NCBI GenBank assembly: GCA_951230915.1
Contig: OX579636.1
Coordinates: 43,403,912-43,467,911, forward strand
Source: Antitrichia curtipendula
Lineage: Eukaryota > Streptophyta > Bryopsida > Hypnales > Leucodontaceae
Length of the DNA stretch: 64,000 nt
Direction: 5' to 3'
Shown: piece after piece, positions 1 to 12,559 of the stretch
Layout: each line of letters starts with the position of its first letter
Numbering within the stretch: the stretch's first letter is position 1
Notes under the pieces: generated by a model
Told to the model about the DNA's origin: nothing
Databases searched by the model: none
What the model saw: the letters and a program-made list of their open reading frames with translations, nothing else
Position numbers and translations under genes: made by a program

Positions 1-2035
1 CTTCAATTGTTGCTCCAGAAGAGTGCCACCATGATCGAATAGCGTGATATCGGATCTGAGAGTCGGCAGATGATGCTGCATCTTTGTATTGCTTACACAA
101 CTTTCGATGTTGATCTTGAAGGTCGGGACGAATATCTGCCTTCGTATATTTTTCCATGGATTGAATCCAATGGAAGAGACATGTGCGCTCTCGATTGAGC
201 ATCAGCTTGGATGGATCACCACTCCCATAGATGATTCGCACCGCATTCCAGTTAGCTTGCGCACTGTCAGCCATAAATCCCTTGAAATATGGCAAGGGGA
301 TACCATATTTGGCCATAACGACGTTCAAATTATTCCAGAAATTGCTTTGGGCGATAGAATCCTCAGATTGCATGTCACAAAGAGCAACGATCATCACACG
401 GCAGAAACTTGGATCATAAACATGGCATGCCATTGTTGTCCAATTCTTCACTCGCTTGACATGATCAAACATGATCCAGGCGTCTTGAAGGTCACCACCT
501 GGTTGCATCCGTGTCACCAAATCGACTCCACTACCAAGGCCTAATTCAGACATTTTGAAGACAAAGACTTTGTCTGAATCAGATCCTTGACCGGGAAACT
601 TGTTTTCTTGAACATAAGCCCAATTGCTGCATCCCCGAAGCTTGGTGATGCTGTCCATGACTCCAAACCTGCGAAAGTACTTGAAGGTGGTAACCTCATT
701 TCTAATGCTAGGGGAACTCATATATTTGCATTTGTCAAGAACAGGGAGGAGTTCCTTAAGTCCAAACTTTGCAGCAGGAGCTCCCTCAAGTCGAAGAAGC
801 AACTCTTCCAGTAGTTCCTTGCTGGCCTCTAGGACAATTGAAGAATTTGTTGCAGATGGAGTCCTCTCCACTTGATCAGAAATTAACAATTGAGTCTTCT
901 CTCTTGAATCACGACAATCTCCCTCTTTTATTGGGTGCTCATGAATACCGAAGTGAACACATGCTCGCCTCATCTCTTTGTTTCCAACAACATAATATAT
1001 TTTTGCTGAGCAACTTGCAATACATGAAGGAACAACAGAGCAAATCTTGCACGTGATGGTTGAAGTAGAAGGAGGGCTAAGACCCACCTCAAATGGAATG
1101 GGAGAGCATCCATCCCATTCAGTCTCATTCACAGATGATGTACGATGCACACGAGTAAGGTAGTCACAATTCATGTTATCACAACGAAGATGACCCACGC
1201 ATGAAGCAAGCTGAAACGTCAATCCATCATCGTTCTTGATGTTAGTCGTATGTGTATTTGACCAGACATGTCCATCATAGCGTTTCTCCATTCCACTCAA
1301 AAGCTTGGCTTGACTATGAGCACTAGAACTTCGGAGGGGTGGTAATTCAAAAATGACGTTCCCATTGAAGACTGCTGGTACAAACTCTACCTGGTGAATA
1401 GCAATTCCATCATAATCTAACTTTTTGAATGGGTTCCTCGATCCTTTCGTATGGCAAAGCCTCCGTAGGCAAGGAATTATGGATTTTCCGTGAATATTCT
1501 TGAATCCTGAAATTGTAGTTGGAGAAGGCACGGAAGTTGTGCCTTGGACTTGTATTAGAGAAGACTGGATCGATTTCAGGATCTTGTGAGGTGGAGATGA
1601 GTCATCTGAATCGTCACTCAAATTTGTAATGGGCTCTAATCCTGGTTCAATTTTTATCCCTACTGGCACTGGAGTCTCTTGAGTAGACGTAGTTGACAAC
1701 CTAGGAGTACCTTCTCCAGAAAATGCCCTCATGGTTGATTCAAGTAAACCATATGCTAAATATCTTCCCGGTTGCAAATGCCATTGCCTGCACTGGCTAT
1801 CAAGGATAGGTTCTCGACTGAGTGTATGAGTCAATTCACCATTGAGACTGTCAAAGATCTCTTCATCAATGTGTAAAGAACTCTCAGAAAGAAGAAACCG
1901 AATACTCAAACGGAATGCAGTGACAACAGCGTATCCTAATTCACCAATTGGAAATGTGATAGGAACTGCTTCCCTAGGCGACCTCACAATTGCCATTGAA
2001 TTGACAGACATGCCTAAGGTCATTGCATTCAGTAA
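1..2035 (-). CDS. Mutator-like transposase candidate with zinc-binding domain (runs off left edge)
   Basis: Reading the minus strand from 2035 to 1 gives one uninterrupted frame of about 678 codons with no stop, so its C-terminus lies outside the window. The first ATG is at 2023. A TTTTCAG acceptor-like sequence just upstream (minus strand, ending at 2036) suggests an earlier exon. Roughly, residues 270-365 hold a Cys/His cluster (CVGHLRCDNMNC, then CKIC and HFGIHEH) that resembles the GCM1/WRKY-type zinc domains found in front of Mutator-like (MULE) transposases. Farther on come MFDHVKR (about 518), MADSAQANW (about 584) and RERTCLFHW (about 611). Their order fits two catalytic aspartates followed by the MULE Cys/His signature. 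Family assignment is by motif pattern only. The reading frame is directly visible and looks intact as far as it goes. Confidence 0.62.
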
Positions 2036-2040
2036 CTGAA

Positions 2041-3379
2041 AAACTCCAATGCATTACTAATTTGCAGTGCTTGTAATATTGTGTATATGTGAAGGCAAAT
2101 GAAGGACCAAGTGGGAGTCGAAGAAGCAAACAACAAAAGATACGGATGAATATCTAGTTCTATCAAAAAATTATTAAATAAAAGTGAATTGAATAGGCAC
2201 CGTCAGATTAATTGTTAGTGGATAAATTTTAAATTTGTTGAAGGCCTGACAAGTATTCAATGAAATTGAAGCATTGCATGTACTTAACCGTCACAAAGAT
2301 TTTCATTAGAGATCTAATGAAGAAAATATTAAACTTTATGACTTTGTACATCCAGATCCGTTGAGGTATTTTAATTTGGAATAAAAAATGAAAAGAACCA
2401 CTTCAGTGAACACTCACCTATTTTGAGTGTAAAAAGTTGAAGTATATTGTAGAGGCAAATAAACAAAAATCATAGGGCATCTACACTGCAAACCTTGCAT
2501 ACAAGCCCTGTAATGGGATATGGTGGGCCAATAAAGGCCTTAGAAATGTTGGTTCTTTCTTTGGAAGAATTTACAAAATGCAAACCTAGAAATCCCAATG
2601 TCAAGCAAAATTTTTGCATTACAAATAAATGAAATGAATAAATTCACGTTGAATAAAGACTTTTCATTGAGACAAAGGATAATTGAGTTCATTGGCACAA
2701 TCTACAATGCAAAAAAAGATTGACAATCATGACTACTCTTACAAAGGGCCGACTTTTGCTCCCTTCAAGCATTGAAAATTTTTGATCTCGGGTGGTCGCA
2801 TACCAAGACCATGGAATTAAAAGTCCCAATAACGGTTACATTGGGACAGTATTTTAATAAATAATAAATGGGGACCATGTACAATATTGATATTGTGCAA
2901 GATCCTAGGTGCATTGTAAATGCCCTTCAATGATTATGAACTTCTGAAATTATATTCTGCACATATCAGAGAACACCCTAAACTATATAGGTAAACTAGG
3001 ATAGTAACCAAATTTCTTACTAAATGAGAGCAAATCAATTGCAAAAAATGTGTACTGGTTATGTACATGGCAGAACATAAATGCACAACACCGTTACAAT
3101 TGTGCTTACCACTGGCTTGATACCATGTAGTTTGTTGTAAGGTAGGTTTCATTTTTTTGAATGAAGCCGCAGAGCTATTGATTAGCATTGTGTCCTCTCG
3201 GGAACCTGATATAGTTATGGAATCAATTTAATAACGAACTACAATAACGGACAGGTTTTGATGAATTTTATTGTCTTTAAAGCAAAACGTGTAGAAGCGC
3301 CAGAAACTAAACAAGTGAGAAAAAGCATTAATGCGTCATTTAACTAGAGAATTTGAATTACATATAGGTGTAACCTCTC
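2041..3379. other. AT-rich stretch without a recognisable gene
   Basis: This AT-rich stretch holds no open frame with convincing coding character. It lies 5' of the minus-strand transposase candidate and may contain its promoter or leader exons. I see no clear TATA box or repeat that can be fixed by eye. Confidence 0.4.
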
Positions 3380-3428
3380 TTGCATAGAGATCACTTCACT
3401 GCTTTAGAAAGTCATTGCGCAGCTCAAA

Positions 3429-3766
3429 TGTCTAGAGTGGAAAATAGATCTCCTTTACTAGAGAGACCAAAGCGAAGGAAGAGAAAGTATAGTACCAGTT
3501 ACTCCTCGAAGAAAGCACTTCAGCGATCTAGGGAACAAAGGACTCGTAAAGCGACAAGTCCAGGAGTCTTGTCTTCTCTTACTAAGAAGCTTATGTTCAC
3601 GGGCATTGAAGTTAGAGGAGATGCAGATTCATCACCAAGGTGCTCTTCTCCAACAAATATGATCTTAGAATCGATTATTGAAGTCAAAGAGCGGGAAGAT
3701 TTCAACAACACCGATTATCATACTCTTCAGGTTCACTCTATGTTGTTATATCAACTTGTGACTTAA
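3429..3766 (+). CDS. possible isolated exon, basic Ser/Arg-rich protein (hypothetical)
   Basis: An open frame starts with the ATG at 3429 (the same frame is open from 3380) and encodes a basic stretch with RPKRRKRK near residue 20, followed by Ser/Lys-rich and then Glu-rich sequence. At about 3729 the context CTTCAG|GTTCAC could be a splice donor, so the last dozen codons before the TGA/TAA region may be intronic. No partner exon could be linked to it with confidence. It is either the first exon of an unrecognised gene or a relic. Composition is more gene-like than its AT-rich surroundings. I do not recognise the protein. Confidence 0.3.
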
Positions 3767-4339
3767 CTTAGTGGTATGAACAGGCTCAATAAACTTGGAA
3801 ACCACTAAGTTGTCAATTTTGTTCTGCATAAACCTTTGAGTGTCTAGTCTAATTAATCGATAGCACATTCTTGGCTTGGAGTCTTTTAGTGATTTTTAAG
3901 TCCTTCCACCATATGCTTCAACACTAGAACATCCATCACAGAAAATTTCAAGAACCACTACCGACGCGTGATTCTTTTCCCTCACAAATAAATAATTGCA
4001 GCAAGGGTGACTTTCATTATTTCAGTCTGATTACGAGAATCAATAATTCATAGGTTTTATTGAGGATCACTCTGGAATGAACTCTGCCGCATAAAAACCT
4101 AATCCAGCACTTTTTAAGTTGAATGTCTAACTAATTTGTTGATGAAAAGAGTATTTGTTTTGAAGTGACGTGGCATTTGCGGGTATACTAGAAATTTTTA
4201 ACGGCGGTACGAGATCCAGGTCAGGCACTTTCACAATACTGTAGATTGTAAGCCGACGAGACGTGCAACATGAGTTCGTCACTGACGTTTTGGAGATAGG
4301 TCCTACCGCCATAGGTTCTTGTTGCCAGATCTCGCGCAA

Positions 4340-6320
4340 TTCCTGCCCACCGTAATTTCTGCCCACCGAAAGCTGGTCACACCGTAATTCCTGCCCACCG
4401 TAAGTTCAGGCGCAGCTTACATTTTGGCGCGGCAGAAGTTCTTGGGCAGCAAAAGTTCGGGGTCGTCTTCTTGGTCCTTTGTTGGCTCAGTCGCACTTGC
4501 TCGAACAAGGCAAACTTGAGCTTGACTGCGAGCGTCACACCGTAAGTTCACAGTAGGCCGGCCGCAACGTACTCTGGCGCAGCAGAAAACCATCACGCCG
4601 CAAGCTCTCGTCGGCACCGACGGGTCGCTGGAAAGCCAGGAACTGCAGCTGAGGTCTCCGATATTTCTTGACCCCGTCGGCACCGACGGCACTCAAGTTC
4701 TTCATCCTCTACAGCTGAACGCAATCCTTGAGGGCTGAAGGAAATCACTTCCGCATTGGAGTACTGTGCTTGATCTTATACCTCCCGGCAACTTCTCTTA
4801 GGTTTTTTAGTACTTCCGAATTTAATTCATCCGCATTGTAAAATCGGCAAGGACGATGTGTGATTTGAATTCTCTTTGTATTAATTACCGTGACTCCCGC
4901 TTAGATTTTGTATTCCTGTTCAAAGACTTTGGTCTTGTTGAGAGAGCCGAACTGGTTACTTATGATCACTACTGGTTACTACTTGTGATCGATACTGGTT
5001 ACCGATCTAGCGATCAACTGGAATCGGGATCGGTCCTGATCTTAAACTGATCTTAACCGATTTTGTATTCAGACTGATACTTTGAGAGCTTGGAGTTGGT
5101 AACGGGATTTGAGAACCTTGACTGAACTGCGAAGAAGCCTGACAGAACTTCGAAGAGGGTCCGATGAAGCTGAACTGGCCGGTCAATTTCCGTTCATCTT
5201 ACGTCGTAAGCTTCATCTGATCCTCTTACACCGTAAGCCTAACGGCCGGCTATTTCATATATTTTTTGGAATGACTATTTCTTTACCGATTATGCTGCCC
5301 TGAGTAACGAGCTAGGTAAGAAAATTTCCTACCAGGTATTGCAAGCCAGCTGCAGCTTAAGGAAATGTAGATGTCGTCAACACCGACGGTAGTTTGAAAT
5401 TTTACATAAACAGCTGTTCTCATAACGACTAGGACGATATTACAATTAGGGTTCAGATTTTGGTTAAGATTTCTCATTAGTTGATTTAAATTTCATGTGA
5501 TCAACTTGTGATCTTAGATTTTGGTGCAGCTGTACAAAGACGATCCCGGGCAGATCCTATTTTTGCGTTTATCAGATCCAGTTCGTAATTGGGTCCGATG
5601 CAGCCAAACTGGCCGGTCAGTTCTCTTTGTTGCTTGTTTAATTGATTTCTTGATTCTTGAGATCGATTGTGCTGGTCCGAGGAATGAGCCAGCGGAAATA
5701 ATTGCAGTGAGGTGTTGCGAGACAGCTGAAATTCTAGGAAATGCAGATCTCGTCGGCACCGACGGTTGTTTGAAATCTCATCTTTACAGCTGTTCCCTGA
5801 TCGGCGAGAACTATGAAAAGATTTCGATTACGATTTGTCGAAGATCGATTGCGCTGCTCGTAAGTCCTTTTTTTTATTGTGTGAGGGTCAGGATCGATTG
5901 TGCTGCTCCGGATACAGAGCAGCTAAAGAAATTCTCCCCCGCCGTTGCAGTCCAGGTGCAATCGTAGCTGTTCCTTTAATGAAGAAGACTGCGCTCTGTT
6001 TAGGGTTTAGTATTAGTATTTGGATTTCAAATTTAGATTAACGTTTAACAATCACTGATTCAAATTTGAGTACTCGATTTTTAGTCCTCACTTTTGAAGT
6101 GCGGTTACTATTTTAGTGCGGCTTCAAATCGTGGTTGGAGTAGTGATCTTGAAAGCTTCTGCTGGTCGAGGTACTGAATTCCAACCTACAATAAATTATG
6201 CAGTCTAACAGATGAAGGAGTCGACCAAAGGTGTAAATACAGAATGGGAGACTATTGTGTTAAATACCAGCTGCGGTGTCTTGGACTACAAGATCTCGTC
6301 GGCACCGACGATGTGAAGGA
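4340..6320. repeat. diverged repeat region with recurring GTCGGCACCGACGG motif
   Basis: The imperfect palindrome GTCGGCACCGACGG occurs at 4610-4623, 4676-4689 and 5752-5765, with variants at 5376-5389 and 6298-6311. Around the copies at 5376 and 5752 the flanks also align: a CAGCTG-containing segment and AGGAAATG lie before it, and TTTGAAAT plus ACAGCTGTTC lie after it. These are therefore old copies of a unit of roughly 130 bp. At 4335-4410 there is also a short degenerate series built on CTGCCCACCGTAA. The GATCGATTG(T/C)GCTG string recurs at about 5660-5900. Several short open frames here are by-products of the repeat. The region lies upstream of the methyltransferase-like gene and could serve as its promoter. 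Confidence 0.5.
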
Positions 6321-6911
6321 TCTTCTTATGTTGCAGCTGGTTTTGTTTGGATTTAAGATTTTACAATTATTTTTGTTTGGAGTTTGTCCAGTTTATTGGA
6401 TGATGTGGAATTTCGTCATGCGATGGCTCAAATGTTTTGTGTCTGTGGTTGATGTGTTCGATTTAGATTTGTAACCTCATTTCAATTGGTGAAGCATCAA
6501 TATCTCCCAAATATATTGGTATCTTGATGAGGTTTCAATCGATCTTAAATTTTTTGGTATTCCAGTACATGATGTTGGTAGGGTAAAATGTTTTTGCATA
6601 AGGTTGATTTACTTTATAGGATTGTTGGATAAAAAGGATTTGGTTATATCAAGTACAATTAATTTAGTGTTTCCACTCGATTCAAAGAAAGCTTGTTCAA
6701 TTTATGCTTTGATGGAAGTGTATATCTTAGTTTGGATGGGTAGCACTAATTTGAATCAAGTCTACTAGTTTTTGATCTTGATAGAAATTATCAACCATTA
6801 AAATCTATAATCAAGTGAAAACATTAATTTTATAAATGATGATTGATTTTGGTATGGCTAGTTTATTCACCCAATCAGTGTAATTTGCGTGTTTGGTTCT
6901 AGGATTTTCAG

Positions 6912-9900
6912 AATCAGGTACCTACAAGAGCCATGGAAGGGACGGCTAGAGTATTGCGTTCTCAAGTGGAGACGGCAATTGGAGACCCTTCCAACAACCA
7001 GGTCCAAAAACACATCCTTATGTGTATACAATGAAATGATTATATCTTGTGTTTGTTTCATTTTTTCATTTCTAAAGTTTTCTATTTCATTTTGTTACAG
7101 GGTCCTTCAGTTATGGAAGATGCCATTTCGGAAGCTCCAGAAGAAATGCAAGAGATTGATTCTGATTCCGATATGGCTGATAATTGTAAGGGTGGTGAAG
7201 ATGAGTTTCGTTTCACGCAGAAGGTGAACTCCATCGATTGTATTCAAGACATGAGAATTTCACCAAAGGAAGAATCACGATTCTTCATACCGCTTTGCCG
7301 TATGATTCCTATGCCTATTGTTTGCCCGTCATTAGATTCTGATATCAAGAGACTAGAGGTAGCATTCACTCACGGTTATAGACCTGGTTCAAGTGCTTTT
7401 TATGTTTCAGTTTGTGATGAAAAAGGGCAGATACACACTATATCAACTGAGGAGAAAGATCAAATGAGTCCACTCTGGAAATTAGAGAGTGATCGCTTTG
7501 ATGCAAAGCTCCAACAAAATGAGCACCTTCGTCATTTGGTTGGAAGGATGTTCTTTATCTGTGATGGAAATCATAGATTTCAAGCTTGGACTGCATTTAT
7601 AGAAAGATTGCACAGAGAAGATCCAGTTTGGCATTACTCCGTTGATAGTATTGTCCTAGATCCATCTGGCAAGACGGCGCTTCTATTACACGCAATGCAC
7701 GACATAAACAAGTAAGTTTTTGTTTTTGAACTAGTTTGTCAACCTCATTGTCATATTTTCTTGCAAATTTTGTAAATTGTAATCCAAATCCGTGGTATTT
7801 ATACAAATGATACACTAATGATTCTTTCACCTAATGTTTTACCTTGTAATCCAGATCCATAGAAAACAGTCATGTGAAGACAAATCTCGTTCATACCTTG
7901 CATAGGATTCGTGCTACTAGAACACAGTCTTTGGAGGCATTCAAAGATATACTTCCTGAGTGGGAATTCAAAAAATGCCAAAAGAGTCCAGCGAGGGGGA
8001 AAACTTGGTACCCTTTGACTACAGAGGTGTTCATATCCTTGATTTGGCGGGTGAGTCTTATATCATATTTTACAATTTTCTATTGCAGCGATACAAAATT
8101 GGATTACTTTTTATTGTAAAGTAAAGTTCTCTTTCTAATATCCAGAAGTGCTTAATGTACAGCAAGAAATTGCTGATGCCGCCGATGAAGCTGCACGAAA
8201 ATTGTCAGAGGAAGAACCAACATTACAAAAGACTGACCAGGAAATCACAACTGCTATGCTAGCTGCCACTAAATTGAAGACTAATAGCTATAAAGGGCAG
8301 TTTTCAAAATTGCTAGCAGTTTCACATCCTGCCTTAGGGGAAGATTTCTTGGCCGAGGTATATTTATTTCTTCCAAACCCCTTGCCTTTTTGCTCACAGT
8401 TGTTGGTAATTTAGATATAAACTAATATGGATGTTTAGTTTTATTTTATATTAATTTTGTATTCTATTGTGAAGGTCACTTCGCATTGGAGCAGGAATTC
8501 GAAACCTGAAATGACATTGGACAAACTCCAACTTCTTGCAACATCCGTTGGTCCAGCTTCATTTAAAGTTAAATGTTTACGTTGGTGGAACTCCGGGGCA
8601 CTAACAAGACAAGCTTCCCATTTTCCAAGCAAACCTTTCTCAGACAAGGATTTTGAATCTTGGTTGAATAAGGCTTGCTTTTGGGCATCTGTAAGTGTCC
8701 TTCGTAACCATACTTTTTGAATCTTTTTTTTTTTCAATTCCCTAAAAGGATATATAATACTGACTTTGACTACATTTTGTATCCCGTTTTATTTGATAAT
8801 ATATTTTTACTATGAGTGCAGCTGGAAGAAGAATTCATCTTGGAATATGAGAGGATGCAGAAAGAAGAACGCCTTACAGTGGAAGTGAATTCAAGTAATA
8901 TTCCATTGTCTCCTGCCGAATTTGTAGAGTACTGGCGAATTCGCGTTTGGGTGCACGGTTTTTTGTCTTTGTTTCGAGGCAAAGATGCATACTCAAGGAC
9001 TAAGGCATTCAGTTCTTATACCCATACTTCACAGATTGTGAAACGAGTGCTTTACAGGTATAACTACTCATTACACATTTCCTAAGTTGATATAAATTAA
9101 CATTTTCAATTTTTCTTCATCTTCTTTTGCTCACTTCATGTATTGAACATTTACAGGTATATCATGTTTGAATTGTTGCCCAAAGGTGCTGTACAGCGGG
9201 TTGAACTTCCAGGATTCATTACCTCATGGGTTGACAAAACATGCATCGATCAATGTATGTATTCTACGGGTTTGATTCGATCTTGGGGTGTATTGCATTT
9301 AAAATCTGGTGGTTGGTATATGGAGTGTGGTGGTGGATTTTGCCCAACTGAAGAAGAAGCAATGAAGAATGCCATTGACCGAGCAGAAAAAGGATTGGGT
9401 GGCTCTGATCAGCCAACTCCAAGTGTTGATCAAACTATTGACGAGCATGATAGTGCCATTGATCTTTCCCACATGAACGACAAAGACAAAGCAAAGGCTG
9501 TGAAACAAATGAAACGAGCTACTGAAAAGGCTGAAGCTCGGAAGGTAATCGATGAGCAAAAAAAGGCAGTGAAAGCTTCAAAAGCAGGCTTACTGGCTAA
9601 TGTAAAGGCCTTGGCTGCAGAGGCTGTAGCAACAATTAAGGCTACTGGTAAAGCACCGAAGAACTTACAAGGTATTGGTACGTTAGGCGTTGAGTGCACC
9701 CAAACCTCTTCTGCATCGCCATCACGAGTTCTTCGAAAGCGAGACTCCTCCAATATTGACCTTACTGTTTCCAGACTTTCCCTAGGCCATATGCCCATTC
9801 CAGTAGCAGATAATTTTGACCCCGATGAAACGGATGCCTTCATCTTCAATGGCTCCCTCCACTCTCTTTTAAGCCACCGTGTTAAACATGGGTCCTTTCC

Positions 9901-11454
9901 TTCAGGTTGGACAGAGCTTCAGGCCTTCCTTGAGAAGGTAATATTGAATTTTTTTCTTACATTTGTAATCATTGGTTTGAATGTGATATATCTTTTTCTT
10001 AACTTTCATTTTGCTGTTTTTCATTTTTTTCTAATGATGTCACTTTTTCAGCACAAGGCAGATAAGGAAAGGACATTCAAAGGCGTCATTTCCCAATCTC
10101 GAGCTATTGACCTCATGATCATAGACATTCCCGAGGGATTGTCCGTTCCAGGAGTGTCTTCTCCACCTCTGGTTATTCCACCTTGGAACACGGTTCCTGT
10201 AGATTTTCTGAAATCCGCCTTTGATTTTGCCAATAGTCACCTTCCTGATGACGGAGCCTTACTTGTTTTTCATTCCGAAGCTGTCCAAGTGAAAACACAA
10301 TTGAAGAGTTTCTGTCGAGCATTTCACTTCAAAGTTTATTGGAAATGGATTGGAATCAACGGTCTTCATTTAACCAGCGCTCGAGACTCATCACAGATGG
10401 TACGCTACTTTGTTTTTCAATAGTAGTTTTATTTTGAGTTCTTCTATTATTTTAATTCAATTTTTTTTTGGATATTGCTAATTTCTGGAAGTGGGTGGGT
10501 TCATTCTATGCAGACACTATGTTTTGGCATTCAACTACTTGTGAGGAACTTTCCAAACGTTCCACCTTCTCATTTCAAGGTGCAGTTGGTACCTGGTTTA
10601 GATACCGCTGGAATTCATGTTGAGTTGGATGATGTGCTTCACAATGGTGTAACTAAAGATTCACAACTTCTAAATGGCAATATTCCTTGGCGTGGACCTC
10701 GAGAAAAAGACCCTAGATTTCTACAGATTCTCATAGAATCTTTTTCTTTGCCCGGAGATATGGTGTTTGATTGTTCAGCCGCCACAGGTTTGTAAATTTA
10801 TTTCATTCAGCATTCATGTTTAATTCATATATGTTGAGGTCTTTGATTTTCTTATTTTTATTTATTCTTAAATGTCTGTTGTTACAGGTTCTAGTATCCA
10901 TGCTTGTCGGAGGTCTGGTCGACACATAGTGGCCTTTGAAGAAGATGCATTGATTTTCAATGCTCTCTTACAACCACTTATCATTGAGAAATCATGTCCG
11001 ATTTCTAAAAAGCAACGAGTAGAGGAAGAATTCAGTAGCTCAGATGCAGATGATGAATCGGATTCCGAAGTACCAAAAATTGAAGCTACTAATTTATTCT
11101 GTACGTAAGTCTTTGTAGTATTTGATGCAGTTCTTCTATTTGATTTCTTTACAAACACTTGTTAATTTTGTACTGTTTCAATTTACTAATACTTTTCACA
11201 TTTTGTTACAACGCAGCTCAAGGATGACTCCATCTCCCACAAAGACCTCTATTCTTCAACCTCTATGGAAGGAGATAGTGACTAGCCCCCCTAAACCTTT
11301 TGTATTACCAGTTTATGCTCGTAATGTAGCAAAAGATTTTGTGAAGGCACCTCCTAGGTCACCTAAGTGTCATAATTTTTGTGGAGATCGAAGAGTTCTA
11401 CAGTTTGTAGATGATGCAGCAGATTGTGATAGCGATGATGATTGTGACTTGTGA
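6912..11454 (+). CDS. 11-exon ParB-like / permuted DNA methyltransferase-like fusion gene (one frameshift)
   Basis: Exons are 6933-7001 (possibly open from 6912 after a TTTTCAG acceptor), 7101-7711, 7855-8050, 8146-8357, 8475-8690, 8822-9057, 9157-9937, 10052-10399, 10514-10787, 10888-11104 and 11217-11454. All introns are GT...AG and all phases agree once a one-base loss near 8013 is allowed, giving about 1132 residues. Residues 83-185 resemble a ParB/sulfiredoxin fold (DIKRLEVAF, then FFICDGNHRFQAW). Residues 618-660 are a Lys/Glu-rich coiled coil. DLMIIDIPEG near 795 sits where N4/N6 methyltransferases have DPPY, and MVFDCSAATGSS near 976 sits where they have the FxGxG SAM-binding loop. 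This IV-before-I order is that of beta-class enzymes. The tail is acidic. Both motifs are altered, so catalysis is doubtful. The ParB-methylase pairing is known mainly from phages and prokaryotic mobile elements; the assignment here is by motif only. Confidence 0.65.
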
Positions 11455-12034
11455 GTAGTTCAGACATTGCATCTACTCTAGATGCTTCCATGTACTCATT
11501 TTCAAACCTTCATTTGATCGGTGAAACTAAAAGGGCCACCGTTTTTTATGTTTTCATCTCTCTTTATCAAGTTCAATCACACAAGCTCAATTAAATTTTT
11601 GGGTTGTAGAAATTTATAATGTATTGGACTAGTTTAGCATTTTTGAAGTCCAAAAATGTTGTTCTTTATTGGAAGTTTAAATTTTAAATGGCACTCTCAT
11701 ATTGAATGGAATGGTCTGGACAATCTAGCCAAACTGTGCGAATAATTTGAAGTTATTATTTTTTGAAAGTCATTTTAAAATTATACCATTACCACATTTT
11801 CTACAACATATTTGATGTTTACACGGTGAAACTTTCTTCTTCACTATTAGCATAGTAAAATAAATCCAATAAAAGTGTTACCTATTTATTTTTGTGAACT
11901 CTTGATCTCCAACAGGATTTATGTAAGCCAAATGTAGTGTAATTAACTTGTTAATTGATTTTTAATCATTTTTCAAATGATTACCAAGTTGAAATTTCAT
12001 CATTGCAAATCTTTATTCATATACGTGTGTAATA

Positions 12035-12273
12035 TGCCATATTTAACTATTTTTGGACTTTGCAAAGTCCAAAATTGGTAAAGGGACATCTAAGACAATT
12101 GTAGATTTTGACTTCTATAGATTTTATGAATCTAGAAATGATATAGATTTTGGACTAGGTGGTTTGAAAAATGTACAACAGGTTTAGATTTTAGATATCT
12201 ATGACATCGGGAGATCTCCCAATGGACAAAGTCCAAAATTCCCTTAAAAGTCCAAAAGTAGTTAAATATGGCA
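12035..12273. mobile_element. MITE-like element with 26-bp terminal inverted repeats
   Basis: The 26 bases at 12035-12060 (starting TGCCATATTTAACTA) reappear in inverted orientation at 12248-12273 with one mismatch, enclosing about 240 bp of non-coding DNA. Just inside the left arm is the palindrome GGACTTTGCAAAGTCC, and a related GGACAAAGTCC lies near the right arm. Size, AT content and inverted ends fit a MITE. No clear target-site duplication could be fixed, so the family is open. Confidence 0.5.
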
Positions 12274-12529
12274 TTAATGCATAAATAGGTTGCTATGAAA
12301 ATTGTTTGATATTATTAAGTCTACTACATGTTGAAACCCAAAATATTGACAAAATAATTACATGTTTAATTTGTATCAATGAAATTTAGTTCAACTGAAT
12401 TTGTTTATATTAACCTTACTCCAATCACCTTCAATTTACTACACAGTCTTAGGTCTTTAATTGCACACGGTAATAGGTTTTCTTTTCTATAAACTTCAAA
12501 TCTTCTCAGAAATTCATTTGCAATCCACG

Positions 12530-12559
12530 CTCTAGGCTCTAGGCTCTAGGCTCTAGGCT
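12530..12559. repeat. CTCTAGG 7-mer tandem repeat (4 copies)
   Basis: Four perfect head-to-tail copies of the seven-base unit CTCTAGG. This is a simple microsatellite and no function is suggested. Confidence 0.8.

Noticed and set aside
89..1056. Plus-strand frames at 89-1056
   Set aside because: They are opposite-strand shadows of the 678-codon minus-strand transposase candidate.
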